In this document: positions 14,815-23,215 of the stretch, piece after piece
How the letters are laid out: every line of letters begins with the position of its first letter
How positions within the stretch are numbered: the stretch's first letter is position 1
NCBI GenBank assembly: GCA_964402115.1
Contig: CAYOBW010000104.1
Span: forward strand, 1-23,387
DNA length: 23,387 nt
Direction: 5' to 3'
Origin: CAYOBW01 sp964402115
GTDB lineage: Bacteria; Verrucomicrobiota; Kiritimatiellia; UBA8416; CAYOBW01
The notes under the pieces: model-generated
The model's input: only the letters and a program-made list of their open reading frames with translations
What the model was told of the DNA's origin: nothing
The model's database searches: none
Made by a program: the position numbers and the translations under genes

Positions 14815-17046
14815 CTACCATTGGGCCGGGAGGTATTGGTCCACGTTGTCCCTGGTGACGATGGCCTGCGGCAGGTAGCGGATCGGGTCGATCGGCTTGC
14901 CGGCAAACCAGTCGGCGGCGAGCTGCATGGGGATCGCACCGTCGGCCTCGGGCGGCTGGTACGTGACGGCGTGCAGCCGGCCTTCCTTGATGAAGTCCAT
15001 GCCGACCTTGCTGTTGCCGGCGGAGACGCGGATGATGTCCTCACGGTTGGCGTTCTTGACGGCTTCGTTGATGCCGACCTGCGTGCCGGAGTCGTCGCAG
15101 GAGATGATGCCTTTCAGCTCGGGGCCGAAGCGCGTGATCCAGCCGGAGACGACGTCCTTGGTCTTCTCCGACTCGAGGTCGGTGGTCTGCATGACGAGGC
15201 ATTTCATCTTCGGCGCGATCGCCTTCAGTTCGGTCAGCGGCGCGTAGCTGCGCGAGAAGAACGCCGAGCAGCCGGGCCGGTGCTGGACGATGCAGTAGCT
15301 GCCTTCGTTGTTCATGCGCCGGGCAAAATCGCGCGCCAGCAGCCGGAACTGCCCCCAGTCGTCGGGCCCGGTCCAGGCCAGGATGTACTTGTGCGCCTCG
15401 GTGGCGGGCAGGAGGTTGATGCAGATGACGGGGATGCCGGCCTCGTTGAGCTTGCGGAACAGCGGGACGCACGCCTGGCTGTCCACGGGGCTGACGATGA
15501 CGAGGTCGGGGCGCTCGTTGATGACCTGGTCTACCTGCTGCGCCTGGATGTTGATGTCGTTGTTGCCCGTCTTGAAGCGGAGGTTGATGCCGTAGGCGCG
15601 GGCGACCTTCTCCATGCCGGCGACCATGGCGGTCTGGTACGGGTGATCCACGGCCTTGAGATAGACGACGTTCTTGCCGCGCGGGCCGGTGCCGGGCGAC
15701 TTCGGGATGTTCAGCTTCCCGACCCCCCAGCCGGAGTACTCCATGTCGTACCAATGCCCCGCGCTGTCCTCCGGCAACGCCGCCGGGTCGGCCGGCCGGG
15801 CCGGGATCGCCTTCGCGACCGACGGCAGGATCAGCGGCTGGCCGTCGCCCGATTTCAGGCCGGAGATATCGACCTCCTGCGTGGCGGCTGCGGCGGGCGC
15901 GGCCGCCGCGGCCAGCGTGACGACCGGCTGCCGCGTGTGCAGCAGGTACATCGTGAAACAGGTCACCATGGCCGTGCAGGCGATCGCCGTCACGCACACA
16001 ATGGCCAACGCCGTGTTGTCTTTACGGGGATTCATCGCGTCGTTCCTTTCGTCTTCGTCCTCATCGGGTTCCACCATCCGCTCCAGTTCCTCCAGCAGCT
16101 CCCGGCGCTGGCCGCGCGTTCGCCGTTCCCGCGCCTCCAGCACCGCCTCGCACAGCACCACCGAGCCGAGCACGACGCCGGCCGCCAGCTTCCGCGCCTC
16201 CCAGCCGGCGCCGAGGCATTCGAGGCCGTTGTACAACATCGTCAGCGCGACCAGCGCCGCCAGGCTCTTGACCACGCTGCCGCGGCCGCCGGTCATGGCC
16301 GTGCCACCGATGATGACGGCGGCGATGACTTCCATCAACGCGTTGTTGCCCATCGTCGGCATGGCCGCGTTCACGCTCGCGCTGAACAACGCCCCGCCGA
16401 GGCTCGACAGCGCCCCGGACAGGGCGAACGCGCCGATCACGTACCGGTCCACCGGCAGGCCGGCGTTCCACGCCGCGGACGGGTTGCCGCCGACGAAGAA
16501 GAACCCGCGCCCGACGGTCGTGCACCGCAGCAGCGCGTCGAACCCCGCCGCCAGCGCCAGCGCCACGGCCACGCGCGGCGTCAGCAGCGGCAGCCAGGGC
16601 TGCTCCAGCCAGTCGCCGAGGCGGAAATCCGCCACCGTCAACGTCGCGCCGCGGCAGTAGATATAGACCAGGCCCTGCGTCACGATCATCGCGCCCAGCG
16701 TGGCGATGAACGAATCCACCTTCGCCTTGGCCACGAGGAGCCCGTTGAGCAGTCCGACCGCCAGCCCGGCCAGCACCGCCACGCCCAGCGCGCCCGCCCA
16801 GCCGAGCTGCGGCTGCAGGCCGATGGTGAGCATCCCGCCGAGCGTCAAGCTCGTGCCGATGGACAGGTCGAGCTGGCCGCAGATCGTGACGAGGGTGAAG
16901 CCGATGGCCGGCAGCACGCTCAGGCTCATGCCTTTCATGATCGCCGTCTGGTTGTCCCACGTCAGGAAGCGCGGCGCGCAGCACGCCATCAGCGCGAAGA
17001 CCGCGGCCAGCAGCAGGTAGATGCGGTTCTCGGCAAGCCTACGCAT
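14815..17046 (-). CDS. Fused sugar ABC transporter permease and periplasmic binding protein (CUT2 type), 743 aa
   Basis: One uninterrupted frame encodes two usually separate subunits. Residues 1-300 are a RbsC-type permease (VTICGQLDLSIGTSLTLGGM, LLNGLLVAKAKVDSFIATLG, AAVIIGGTAMTGGRGSV). A charged linker follows (about 305-337, ELLEELERMVEPDEDEDERN). From Met338 a new membrane helix (LAIVCVTAIACTAMVTCF) leads to a RbsB-like binding protein (from about 430: KNVVYLKAVDHPYQTAMVAG, DLVIVSPVDSQA, GIPVICINLLP, KGIISCDDSGTQVG). The helix would carry the binding domain outside, so the topology is sensible. The start overlaps the upstream permease stop by 8 nt and has a GGAGG site. An internal start with its own ribosome site exists at 16035, so a free binding protein may also be made. 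The ligand is probably a monosaccharide. Confidence 0.88.
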   Translation of the reverse strand: MRRLAENRIYLLLAAVFALMACCAPRFLTWDNQTAIMKGMSLSVLPAIGFTLVTICGQLDLSIGTSLTLGGMLTIGLQPQLGWAGALGVAVLAGLAVGLLNGLLVAKAKVDSFIATLGAMIVTQGLVYIYCRGATLTVADFRLGDWLEQPWLPLLTPRVAVALALAAGFDALLRCTTVGRGFFFVGGNPSAAWNAGLPVDRYVIGAFALSGALSSLGGALFSASVNAAMPTMGNNALMEVIAAVIIGGTAMTGGRGSVVKSLAALVALTMLYNGLECLGAGWEARKLAAGVVLGSVVLCEAVLEARERRTRGQRRELLEELERMVEPDEDEDERNDAMNPRKDNTALAIVCVTAIACTAMVTCFTMYLLHTRQPVVTLAAAAAPAAAATQEVDISGLKSGDGQPLILPSVAKAIPARPADPAALPEDSAGHWYDMEYSGWGVGKLNIPKSPGTGPRGKNVVYLKAVDHPYQTAMVAGMEKVARAYGINLRFKTGNNDINIQAQQVDQVINERPDLVIVSPVDSQACVPLFRKLNEAGIPVICINLLPATEAHKYILAWTGPDDWGQFRLLARDFARRMNNEGSYCIVQHRPGCSAFFSRSYAPLTELKAIAPKMKCLVMQTTDLESEKTKDVVSGWITRFGPELKGIISCDDSGTQVGINEAVKNANREDIIRVSAGNSKVGMDFIKEGRLHAVTYQPPEADGAIPMQLAADWFAGKPIDPIRYLPQAIVTRDNVDQYLPAQW
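16033..16049 (-). promoter_or_regulatory. Internal ribosome-binding site and ATG within the transporter fusion
   Basis: AAAGGAA (16049-16043) lies 7 nt upstream of an in-frame ATG (16035-16033) that begins MNPRKDNTALAIVC, exactly where a stand-alone binding protein with a membrane anchor would start. This may be the relic of two former genes or a working internal start giving a 406-aa binding protein. Confidence 0.5.
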
Positions 17047-18004
17047 CGCTCCTCCCCGTGCGCCGCGAGAACCACGCGGTCAGGCCGACGACCGCGACGA
17101 AGACCCCGCCCTTGACCACCATCTGCGCGAACGAGCTCAGCCCGATCAGCGTCATCAGGTTCGACAGCACCCCGATCGTGAGGACGCCGCCCAGCACGCC
17201 GACCAGCGAGCCGCGGCCGCCCTGCAGCGCCACGCCGCCGAGCACCACGGCGGTCACGGCGTTGAAGTCGTAGCCGAGCCCGGTGTCGAACGTCCCCTGC
17301 TTGTTCATCGACGTCAGCAGCAGCCCCGCCACCGTCGTCGTGAACGCCGACAGCACGAACGTCAGCAGCACGATGGCGCGGACGTTGACGCCGCTGAGCC
17401 GCGCCACTTCATAGGCCGCGCCGGTCAGCTGCACCTGCGAGCCGAACTTCGTGTGCCGCATCGCCCCGTACCCGAGCGACACCAGGGCGAGCATCGCCAG
17501 CGTCGTCGCCGGAAAGCCGCCCGGCAGTTCGCGCTGCGACAGCTGCAGGAAGAACGCCCCGGCGGGCGTGGCCGCATCCGGGTAGATCTGGTGGCCGCCG
17601 AACACCCAGCGCAGCAAGCCGTCGAGCAGGAACGACATGGCGAGGGTCCAGATGATCGGGTTCAGCCGCAGGTAGCCGACGACGTAGCCGTTGACCAGGC
17701 CGATGGACAGCCCCGTCGCCAGCCCGCACGCGAGGCTCGGGCCGCTGCCGAGCGGCTGCGCCGCCACCGCCACCATGCCGGAGGTCGCCATGATCGCCGG
17801 GATCGAGAGGTCCACGTAGTGCCGGCCGTAGGCGATGAACGCCACGCCGGTGGCCACGATGCCGAGCAGGGTCACGTTGCGCAGCACGTTGAGCAGGTTG
17901 TTCAGCGTGCAGAACTCCGGGGAGCACAGGGCGCCCGCGCCGAACAGGAGCAGCAGGGAGAGCCAGATGCCAAGCTTCCCCATATGTGTCAACCAGGTGC
18001 GCAT
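17039..18004 (-). CDS. CUT2-type sugar ABC transporter permease, 321 aa
   Basis: This is a RbsC-family membrane protein with about eight to ten hydrophobic helices. Motifs are VAFIAYGRHYVDLSIPAIM (variant of the conserved GxxDLS segment), LINGYVVGYLRL-like GLVNGYVVGYLRLNPIIWTL and TAVVLGGVALQGGRGSL, the coupling-region hallmark. It probably pairs with the permease half of the downstream fusion to form a heterodimeric pore driven by the double ATPase. The ATG at 18004 has no clear ribosome site, because a short-repeat stretch with a hairpin occupies the junction with the ATPase gene. An alternative ATG lies at 17983. The small negative spacing to the fusion gene suggests translational coupling. 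Confidence 0.92.
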   Translation of the reverse strand: MRTWLTHMGKLGIWLSLLLLFGAGALCSPEFCTLNNLLNVLRNVTLLGIVATGVAFIAYGRHYVDLSIPAIMATSGMVAVAAQPLGSGPSLACGLATGLSIGLVNGYVVGYLRLNPIIWTLAMSFLLDGLLRWVFGGHQIYPDAATPAGAFFLQLSQRELPGGFPATTLAMLALVSLGYGAMRHTKFGSQVQLTGAAYEVARLSGVNVRAIVLLTFVLSAFTTTVAGLLLTSMNKQGTFDTGLGYDFNAVTAVVLGGVALQGGRGSLVGVLGGVLTIGVLSNLMTLIGLSSFAQMVVKGGVFVAVVGLTAWFSRRTGRSDA

Positions 18005-18010
18005 GGCAGT

Positions 18011-18058
18011 TATCAGTGGTCAGTGGTCAGTGAACAGTGGCCCGTTGTCACTGTTCAC
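18011..18058. repeat. TCAGTGG-type short repeats and a 10-bp hairpin at the ATPase/permease junction
   Basis: TCAGTGG units (TATCAGTGGTCAGTGGTCAG) run into GTGAACAGTG (18030-18039). This pairs perfectly with CACTGTTCAC (18049-18058) around a 9-nt loop. The ATPase stop codon (18050-18048) is inside the hairpin. The heptamer resembles the short tandem heptanucleotide repeats scattered in cyanobacterial and some PVC genomes. Confidence 0.7.
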
Positions 18059-19529
18059 CAACCCCTTCCCCGTTCGCGGCCAGCAGGACGGCCTCCTCGC
18101 TGAACCCGCCCTTCTGCATTTCCCGGATCAGGCGCCCCTTGCGCAGGATCACCAGCCGGTCCGACAACCCCACCAGCTCCGGCAGGTCCGACGAAATCAG
18201 GATGACGCAGGCGCCGCGGTCCGCGAGCCGGCCGATGGCCTCGTGGATGACCCGTTTCGCGCCGACGTCCACGCCGCGGGTTGGCTCGTCGAGCACGCAG
18301 ACCTCCGGCGCCGTGGCCAGCCACTTCGCGAGCAGGATCTTCTGCTGGTTGCCGCCCGAGAACTGCAGCGCCTGCCGGTTCGGTTCGGCCGGCGCCAGCC
18401 GCAGCTCGGTCGCCAGCCGCGCAAACACCCCGTCCCCGTCCCGCCGCGACACCAGCCGGCGCCGCCGGGCGTTCAGCGCCGCGAGCGTGTTGGCGCGGGC
18501 CGTGTTCGTCAGCGCCAGCCCCTCCTGCTTCCGGTCCTCCGTGAGGTAGGCGAACGACCGGCCGTCGCAGGGTTCGCCGTCCAGCGACACCTCGCCCTCG
18601 TCGCACGGGTCGATCCCGCACAGGCTCCGCGCCAGTTCGCTGCGGCCCGCCCCCGCCAGACCGCCGACGCCGAGTATCTCGCCCGCCCGCACTTCGAAGG
18701 AGATCCCGTGGAAGAACCCGTACCGGCTGAAGTCCCGCACCCGCAGCCGCACCTCTCCCGGCGCGCGCTGCCGGTGCAGGGCCGCCTCGCTCACCTTCCG
18801 GCCGATCATCATCTCCACCAGCTTCTCCGCCGTCAGTTCGCGCAGCGGACGGGTGTCCACCTTCCGCCCGTCGCGCATGACGGTGCAGTGGTCGGCCACG
18901 GCGAACACCTCCGGCAGGTGGTGCGAGATGTAGATGATGGCGAGCCCCTGCGCCCTCAACTCGCGGATCAGCGCGAACAGGAGCTCCACCTCCGCCCGGC
19001 TCAGCGCCGAAGTCGGTTCGTCCATGATCAGGATGGAGGGGTTGCTGCTGAGCGCCTTGGCGATCTCGACGAGCTGGCGCTCGTGCTGGCTCAGCGCCTC
19101 GACCGGGGTGAGCGGGTCAACCGTCAGCCCGACGCGGCCCAGCGATGCCCGCGACTCCCGGACGAGCGCCCGGCGGTCGAGCCAGCCCCACCGGCCCGGC
19201 AGCCGCCCGGCGAGGATGTTCTCGGCGATACTGACCGGCGCCGCGAGGCTCAGCTCCTGGTAGATCATCCCGATGCCCGCCGCCCTGGCCTGCGCGGGCG
19301 TGTGCAGCCGGACGGCCCGGCCCGCCACGCGGATCTCGCCGGTGTAATCGTCGAAGGACCCGGCGAGGATCTTCATGAGCGTGGATTTGCCGGCGCCGTT
19401 CTCCCCCATCAGCGCATGCACCTCGCCGGCGCGGATGTCGAGATCCACGCCGTCCACCGCCAGCGTGCCGGGGAAGCGCTTGCTGACGTTGGTCAGCCGC
19501 AGGATCGCCTGGTCAATCTCAGTCGCCAT
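18048..19529 (-). CDS. CUT2-type sugar ABC transporter ATPase (RbsA/MglA-like), 493 aa
   Basis: Two nucleotide-binding domains lie in tandem. In domain 1 are Walker A GENGAGKST (42-50), a variant signature LSQHERQLVEIAKAL (146-160) and Walker B ILIMDEPTSAL (166-176). Domain 2 has a degenerate Walker A (GLAGAGRSEL, 290-299), signature SGGNQQKILLAKWL (391-404) and Walker B VCVLDEPTRGVD (410-421). The degenerate second P-loop is normal in this family. Length is typical. It powers import through the two permeases encoded next. The start at 19529 lacks a close ribosome site and lies 61 nt after the fucosidase stop. The C-terminus (GEGVGEQ) runs into the repeat at 18030-18058, so its last residues may have been altered by that insertion. 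Confidence 0.95.
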   Translation of the reverse strand: MATEIDQAILRLTNVSKRFPGTLAVDGVDLDIRAGEVHALMGENGAGKSTLMKILAGSFDDYTGEIRVAGRAVRLHTPAQARAAGIGMIYQELSLAAPVSIAENILAGRLPGRWGWLDRRALVRESRASLGRVGLTVDPLTPVEALSQHERQLVEIAKALSSNPSILIMDEPTSALSRAEVELLFALIRELRAQGLAIIYISHHLPEVFAVADHCTVMRDGRKVDTRPLRELTAEKLVEMMIGRKVSEAALHRQRAPGEVRLRVRDFSRYGFFHGISFEVRAGEILGVGGLAGAGRSELARSLCGIDPCDEGEVSLDGEPCDGRSFAYLTEDRKQEGLALTNTARANTLAALNARRRRLVSRRDGDGVFARLATELRLAPAEPNRQALQFSGGNQQKILLAKWLATAPEVCVLDEPTRGVDVGAKRVIHEAIGRLADRGACVILISSDLPELVGLSDRLVILRKGRLIREMQKGGFSEEAVLLAANGEGVGEQ

Positions 19530-19590
19530 GAAACGGCGTACACCCCCCGTATGCGAACATGCCGAAGCGTGCCCCGCGCCTCCCGCGGGG

Positions 19591-21533
19591 TTACTCCGCG
19601 GGCGCCAGCTTGACCGTGCGGAGATTGATGGCTTTCCACGTCGCGGCGTCCGCGGACCGGACCTTGACCGGCACGACGCCGGGCTGGCCGATGGTGAGCG
19701 TGCCCGCGGGCACGTCCTGGAAACGCATCCAGTCGCCGGTGTTGGGCACTTTCACGGTGAGCGTCTGCCCCCCGGCTTCCACGACCGCCGTGGCGCCGTC
19801 ATGCGGGGTGGCGCTGTTCAGGCTGACCTTGTACGCGCCGGCCTTGTCGAACCGGACGTTCCAGGCGGCCGAGTCGTCGGCGCTGTCCCAGAAGCCGATG
19901 TTCTCGACGCCCTCCTTGGCTTCGACCTGCAGCCCGCCCTCCAGTCCGGCGTCGCCCGCCTTGAGCGTCAGCGCGCCTGCCGCATCGGCCCGGATGACGG
20001 CCGTCGTCGCCGCGGCCACCGGGGCCGGCTTCAAGCCCGCGCCCGTGATCCGCAGCGCGCACGTGTACGCCGACACCTTCTGCGCCGGCAGCGTCACGAC
20101 GAGGCCGTCGGCTGTCTGCTGCCAGTCCAGCTTCGCGTCGGAGCCCAGCAGGGCCACGGTCTGGAGCTTGCCGGCCGGCTCGGCCAGCGACCGCACGACC
20201 AGTTTGCCGTCCGCCGGCCAGCCGAGGGCGAGGGCGTAGAGGGTTGCGCCTTTCGTGGTGAAGCGGACATCCTGAGCGCCGTACGTGAAGTCCTCCTTGA
20301 AACTGCCGCCCTTGGCCTTGGTCGCGCCCTCGCCGTACACGAGCCAGGGCCGCGAATCGTAGATCGCCTCGCCGTGCACGGCGGTCCAGGCGGCCAGCTC
20401 CTCGAGCATCTGCTCGACTTCCGGATCGAGCGAACCGTCCGGGCGCTGGACGACGTTGAGCAGGAGGTTGCCGTTCTTGCTGACGTTGTCCACGAGCATG
20501 TGAATGACCCAGCTCACCGGGCGGAACTTCCAGTCGCGGTTGTAGTACCAGTCGCCGATGGAGGTGTCGGTCTGCCACGGATAGGGGTCGATCTTCGGCA
20601 TGATGCCGCGCTCGAGGTCCTCGATCCAGCGGCCCTCGGACTTCTGCTTGCAGTTGTACACCGCGTCCGGCTGGCTGTTGTAGAGGTGGGCGATCATGCT
20701 GAGGCCGACTTCGTTGGCGAAGGGCACGCCGCCGTCCGTGTAGAGGAGGTCGGGGTGGTAGTTGTCCACCAGCTCCCGGATGGCCGTGTACCACTGCCGC
20801 TGCCAGCGGGGGTTCTGGCTGTACCAGCGGGTGTCGCCGGGCTCCGCGGGGAAGTGGTAGAGGCTCTGCCACTGCGGGTTGGCGCCGTCGTAGGGCACCC
20901 CCGCTTTCGGGCCGCTCTTGTCGGCGCCGTGGCTGGTCTGGAACCACCAGAAGCTGGCGCCCAGGTGCTCCGAGACGCCGAACTTCAGGCCGTACTTCTT
21001 CGCCGCTTTCTGCCACTCGCCGACCACGTCGCGCTTCGGCCCCATCTTTACGGAGTTCCACTCGTGGACCTTCGAGTTCCACAGGAAGAAATTGTCATGG
21101 TGCGAGCCCATGCTCACGAAGTACCTGGCCCCGGCCTTCTTGTAGAGCGCCATCAGCCGGTCGGGGTCCCACTTCTCCGCCTTCCACAGCGGGATGATAT
21201 CCTTGTAGCCGAACTCCGACGGGTGGCCGTAGTGCGCGAGGTGGTACTTGTAGTGCCGGCTGCCCTCCTCGTACATGCCGCGGGCGTACCAGTCGCCATC
21301 CATCGGCACGGCCTGCGGGCCCCAGTGGGNNNNNNNNNNATGCCGAACTTGGCGTCGCGGAACCACGCCGGGCACTGGTACTGCTTGAGCGACTCCAGGC
21401 TGGCCTTGAAGGGGCCCCCGGCCACCGTCAGCGCGACCGGGTTCGGCTGCGCCGCCGCCGGTGCGTCCGCCGCCAGCCCCACTCCCGCCACGCTCACTCC
21501 CAAGGTCGCCAGCCAGATTGCTCTCATGTACAT
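19591..21533 (-). CDS. Secreted alpha-L-fucosidase (GH29), interrupted by an assembly gap
   Basis: The true start is ATG 21533 (GGAG site 8 nt upstream), giving a signal peptide MYMRAIWLATLGVSVAGVGL. Before the gap the frame reads QYQCPAWFRDAKFG; after it, in another frame as written, it resumes HWGPQAVPMDGDWYARGMYE. In the other fucosidase these blocks are joined by MWL, so only a few bases are missing and the gene is probably intact. Later GH29 motifs are YFVSMGSHHDNFFLWNSK and HPDLLYTDGG, whose Asp (about residue 265) is the expected nucleophile, plus SKNGNLLLNVVQRPDGSLD. A C-terminal beta-sandwich region (about 500 onward, ending TWKAINLRTVKLAPAE) is shared with the first fucosidase. It precedes the transporter genes, suggesting that released fucose or a related sugar is the transported ligand. 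Confidence 0.92.
21330..21339. other. Assembly gap (10 N) inside the fucosidase gene
   Basis: Ten N replace an unknown number of bases. Flanking frames fit together only if the true gap is 3n+2 nt (for example 5 nt), not 10, so the N count is a placeholder. Confidence 0.97.
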
Positions 21534-21614
21534 GCCACGCTCTCCATTTCGTCTTGTGCTTCGCTTCGTTGCCTGAAGACCGTTTCCGAAGTCTGCTCCC
21601 CGGCACTCGCGACA

Positions 21615-21643
21615 CTTTCACGGTCCGGGTGGCGTATTGTCAA
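21615..21643 (-). promoter_or_regulatory. Candidate promoter of the fucosidase-transporter operon
   Basis: A perfect TTGACA (21643-21638) is followed after 17 bp by TGAAAG (21620-21615) on the minus strand, about 80 nt upstream of the fucosidase start and 25 nt after the acetylesterase stop. The -10 box is poor (3 of 6), as often in GC-rich genomes. Confidence 0.45.
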
Positions 21644-21667
21644 GCAACACCCCTTGCGGCCAGAGCC

Positions 21668-23215
21668 TCACTTCCAGTCGTCGGTGCGGAAGGTCTGCGC
21701 GGGGAGGCCGTCCTTGTTGAACAGGTTCGCCCACGGCGCGTTGCCGGACCAGGCGTACCGGACGGCAGCAGGTTGCGGCACGGCGGCGCTCGAAACGAGC
21801 ACGCTGTCGCCCTCGATCGCCGCGTCGGCCCAGTGGAACGTCTTGTCGGCGCCTGCGACCATGAAGCCCTGCAGCTTCTCGCTGTGCCGCGCGGCCAGAC
21901 CCTGCCCGATGTGTGTGAACGTGACGCGGACCCGGTTGCCCTCGATCTTGTGCGAGGCATAGAGCGGGCCGCTGTACGCGACGGGCCGGCCGTAGACGAA
22001 GCCCAGCGCCACGCGGACGGCGCGATCGCCATAGCCGGCCTTGTTGGTGGGGTGCGTGCCGCTGCCGAGGTCGGTGCTCGTGACCATCGCGGTTTTGGGG
22101 TGCTGCTGGATCTTGAGGTGCAGTTCGCGATAGAGACCGTCGTTGTTGCCGGGCGCCTGCGCCGGCAGCGGGCTGAACTTGCTGGCGTTCTGCGTCGTCG
22201 GATTGTCCAGGTCCCAAGCGGTGCCGCCGCCGCTGGTCTTCTGGACGTAGAGGAACGGGAAATCCTGCGCCCAGGCCTTGCGCCAGCCCTTGATGAGCGC
22301 GCCCATGAGGTTGAACTGATCCACGCCGGTGATCGCCGTGCCGCTCTCGCCCTGGTCCCAGAGCACGCCGCGAATGGCATAGGGCGCGTAGGGCTGGACG
22401 TGCGCGAGGTAGAGGTTGCCGATGCGGCCGGAGGATTCGCCGGCCTTCGCGGGACGGTTCGGGGCGCGCGGCGCGCGGGCCTTTTCCTGCTTGGCCTTTT
22501 CCGCGGCCACTTTCCACGCGGCGAGTTCCTGCTCGTACTTCTTCATCGCCGCATCGAAGTCATGGGTTCTGGCAAACTCCTGCGCCTGCGCCTGGCACGC
22601 CGCGTCGCTGCGCAGCATGTCCTCGGTCAGCCAAAAGCCCGAGGGGGTCCCGCCCACCGCCCCGACCATGATACCCACGGGCACGCCGAGTTCCTGCTGG
22701 AGCCGGAAGCCGAACGCAAAGAGCAGCGCGGAGAACTTGACGTTGTTCGTGGGCGTGGCCTCTTCCCAGCCCGCGCGGCCCTTGTGGAGCAGGCGCAGCT
22801 GCGGATAGGTCGCCGCCGCGGCCTTGGCCAGCACGGCGTCGCCCTTGGTGTAGCTGGCCACATGCATGTCCATGTTCGATTGGCCCGACCCCAGCCAGAC
22901 CTCGCCGACGAGCACATCGCGAATCGTGATGGTGTTCTTGCCCTTCACGACAAGCGTCAGGGCTTCAGTGGCTTTCAGCGGGTCGAGCAGCACCTTCCAG
23001 TTGCCCTGGCCATCGGCTGTGGCCGTCTTCGTCTGGCCGGCGATGGCTACGGTCACCTGCTCGCCAGGCTCCGCGCTGCCCCAGATCGGCGCGGCGACCT
23101 CGCGCTGCAATACCATGTGGTCGGAAATGACCGGCGGCAGTTTCACGTCCGCGCGTGCGGCCGTGGCTCGGAGGGTTATGCAGGCGACGCAGAGAACCGA
23201 GGCGAGAGGCTTCAT
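21668..23215 (-). CDS. Sialate O-acetylesterase-family SGNH esterase, 515 aa
   Basis: ATG 23215 has an AAGGA site. A signal peptide (MKPLASVLCVACITLRATAA) precedes VKLPPVISDHMVLQREVAAP and WGSAEPGEQVTV, the N-terminal beta-sandwich typical of this family. The SGNH catalytic core shows GEVWLGSGQSNMDM with nucleophile Ser113, VGAVGGTPSGFW, VLWDQGESG (284-291) and DLGSGTHPTNKAGYGDR with Asp381 and His387. A Lys/Ala-rich insert (about 220-258, AAWKVAAEKAKQEKA) is a common spacer in planctomycete-type members. A C-terminal sandwich ends at PAQTFRTDDWK. Such enzymes remove acetyl groups from sialic acid or, in PVC polysaccharide loci, from plant or algal glycans; no sialic-acid genes are nearby, so the latter is more likely. 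It is separated from the fucosidase by 134 nt with a new promoter. Confidence 0.93.
   Translation of the reverse strand: MKPLASVLCVACITLRATAARADVKLPPVISDHMVLQREVAAPIWGSAEPGEQVTVAIAGQTKTATADGQGNWKVLLDPLKATEALTLVVKGKNTITIRDVLVGEVWLGSGQSNMDMHVASYTKGDAVLAKAAAATYPQLRLLHKGRAGWEEATPTNNVKFSALLFAFGFRLQQELGVPVGIMVGAVGGTPSGFWLTEDMLRSDAACQAQAQEFARTHDFDAAMKKYEQELAAWKVAAEKAKQEKARAPRAPNRPAKAGESSGRIGNLYLAHVQPYAPYAIRGVLWDQGESGTAITGVDQFNLMGALIKGWRKAWAQDFPFLYVQKTSGGGTAWDLDNPTTQNASKFSPLPAQAPGNNDGLYRELHLKIQQHPKTAMVTSTDLGSGTHPTNKAGYGDRAVRVALGFVYGRPVAYSGPLYASHKIEGNRVRVTFTHIGQGLAARHSEKLQGFMVAGADKTFHWADAAIEGDSVLVSSAAVPQPAAVRYAWSGNAPWANLFNKDGLPAQTFRTDDWK

Noticed and set aside
14752..17115. A 787-codon plus-strand frame opposite the transporter fusion
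   Set aside because: Low-complexity Arg/His/Gln/Ala sequence and antisense to well-recognised permease and binding-protein motifs; a GC-skew artefact.
19591..21621. A 676-residue fucosidase starting at 21621
   Set aside because: Its first 94 residues are read in the wrong frame upstream of the N gap. The GH29 N-terminus and signal peptide lie in the frame starting at 21533.
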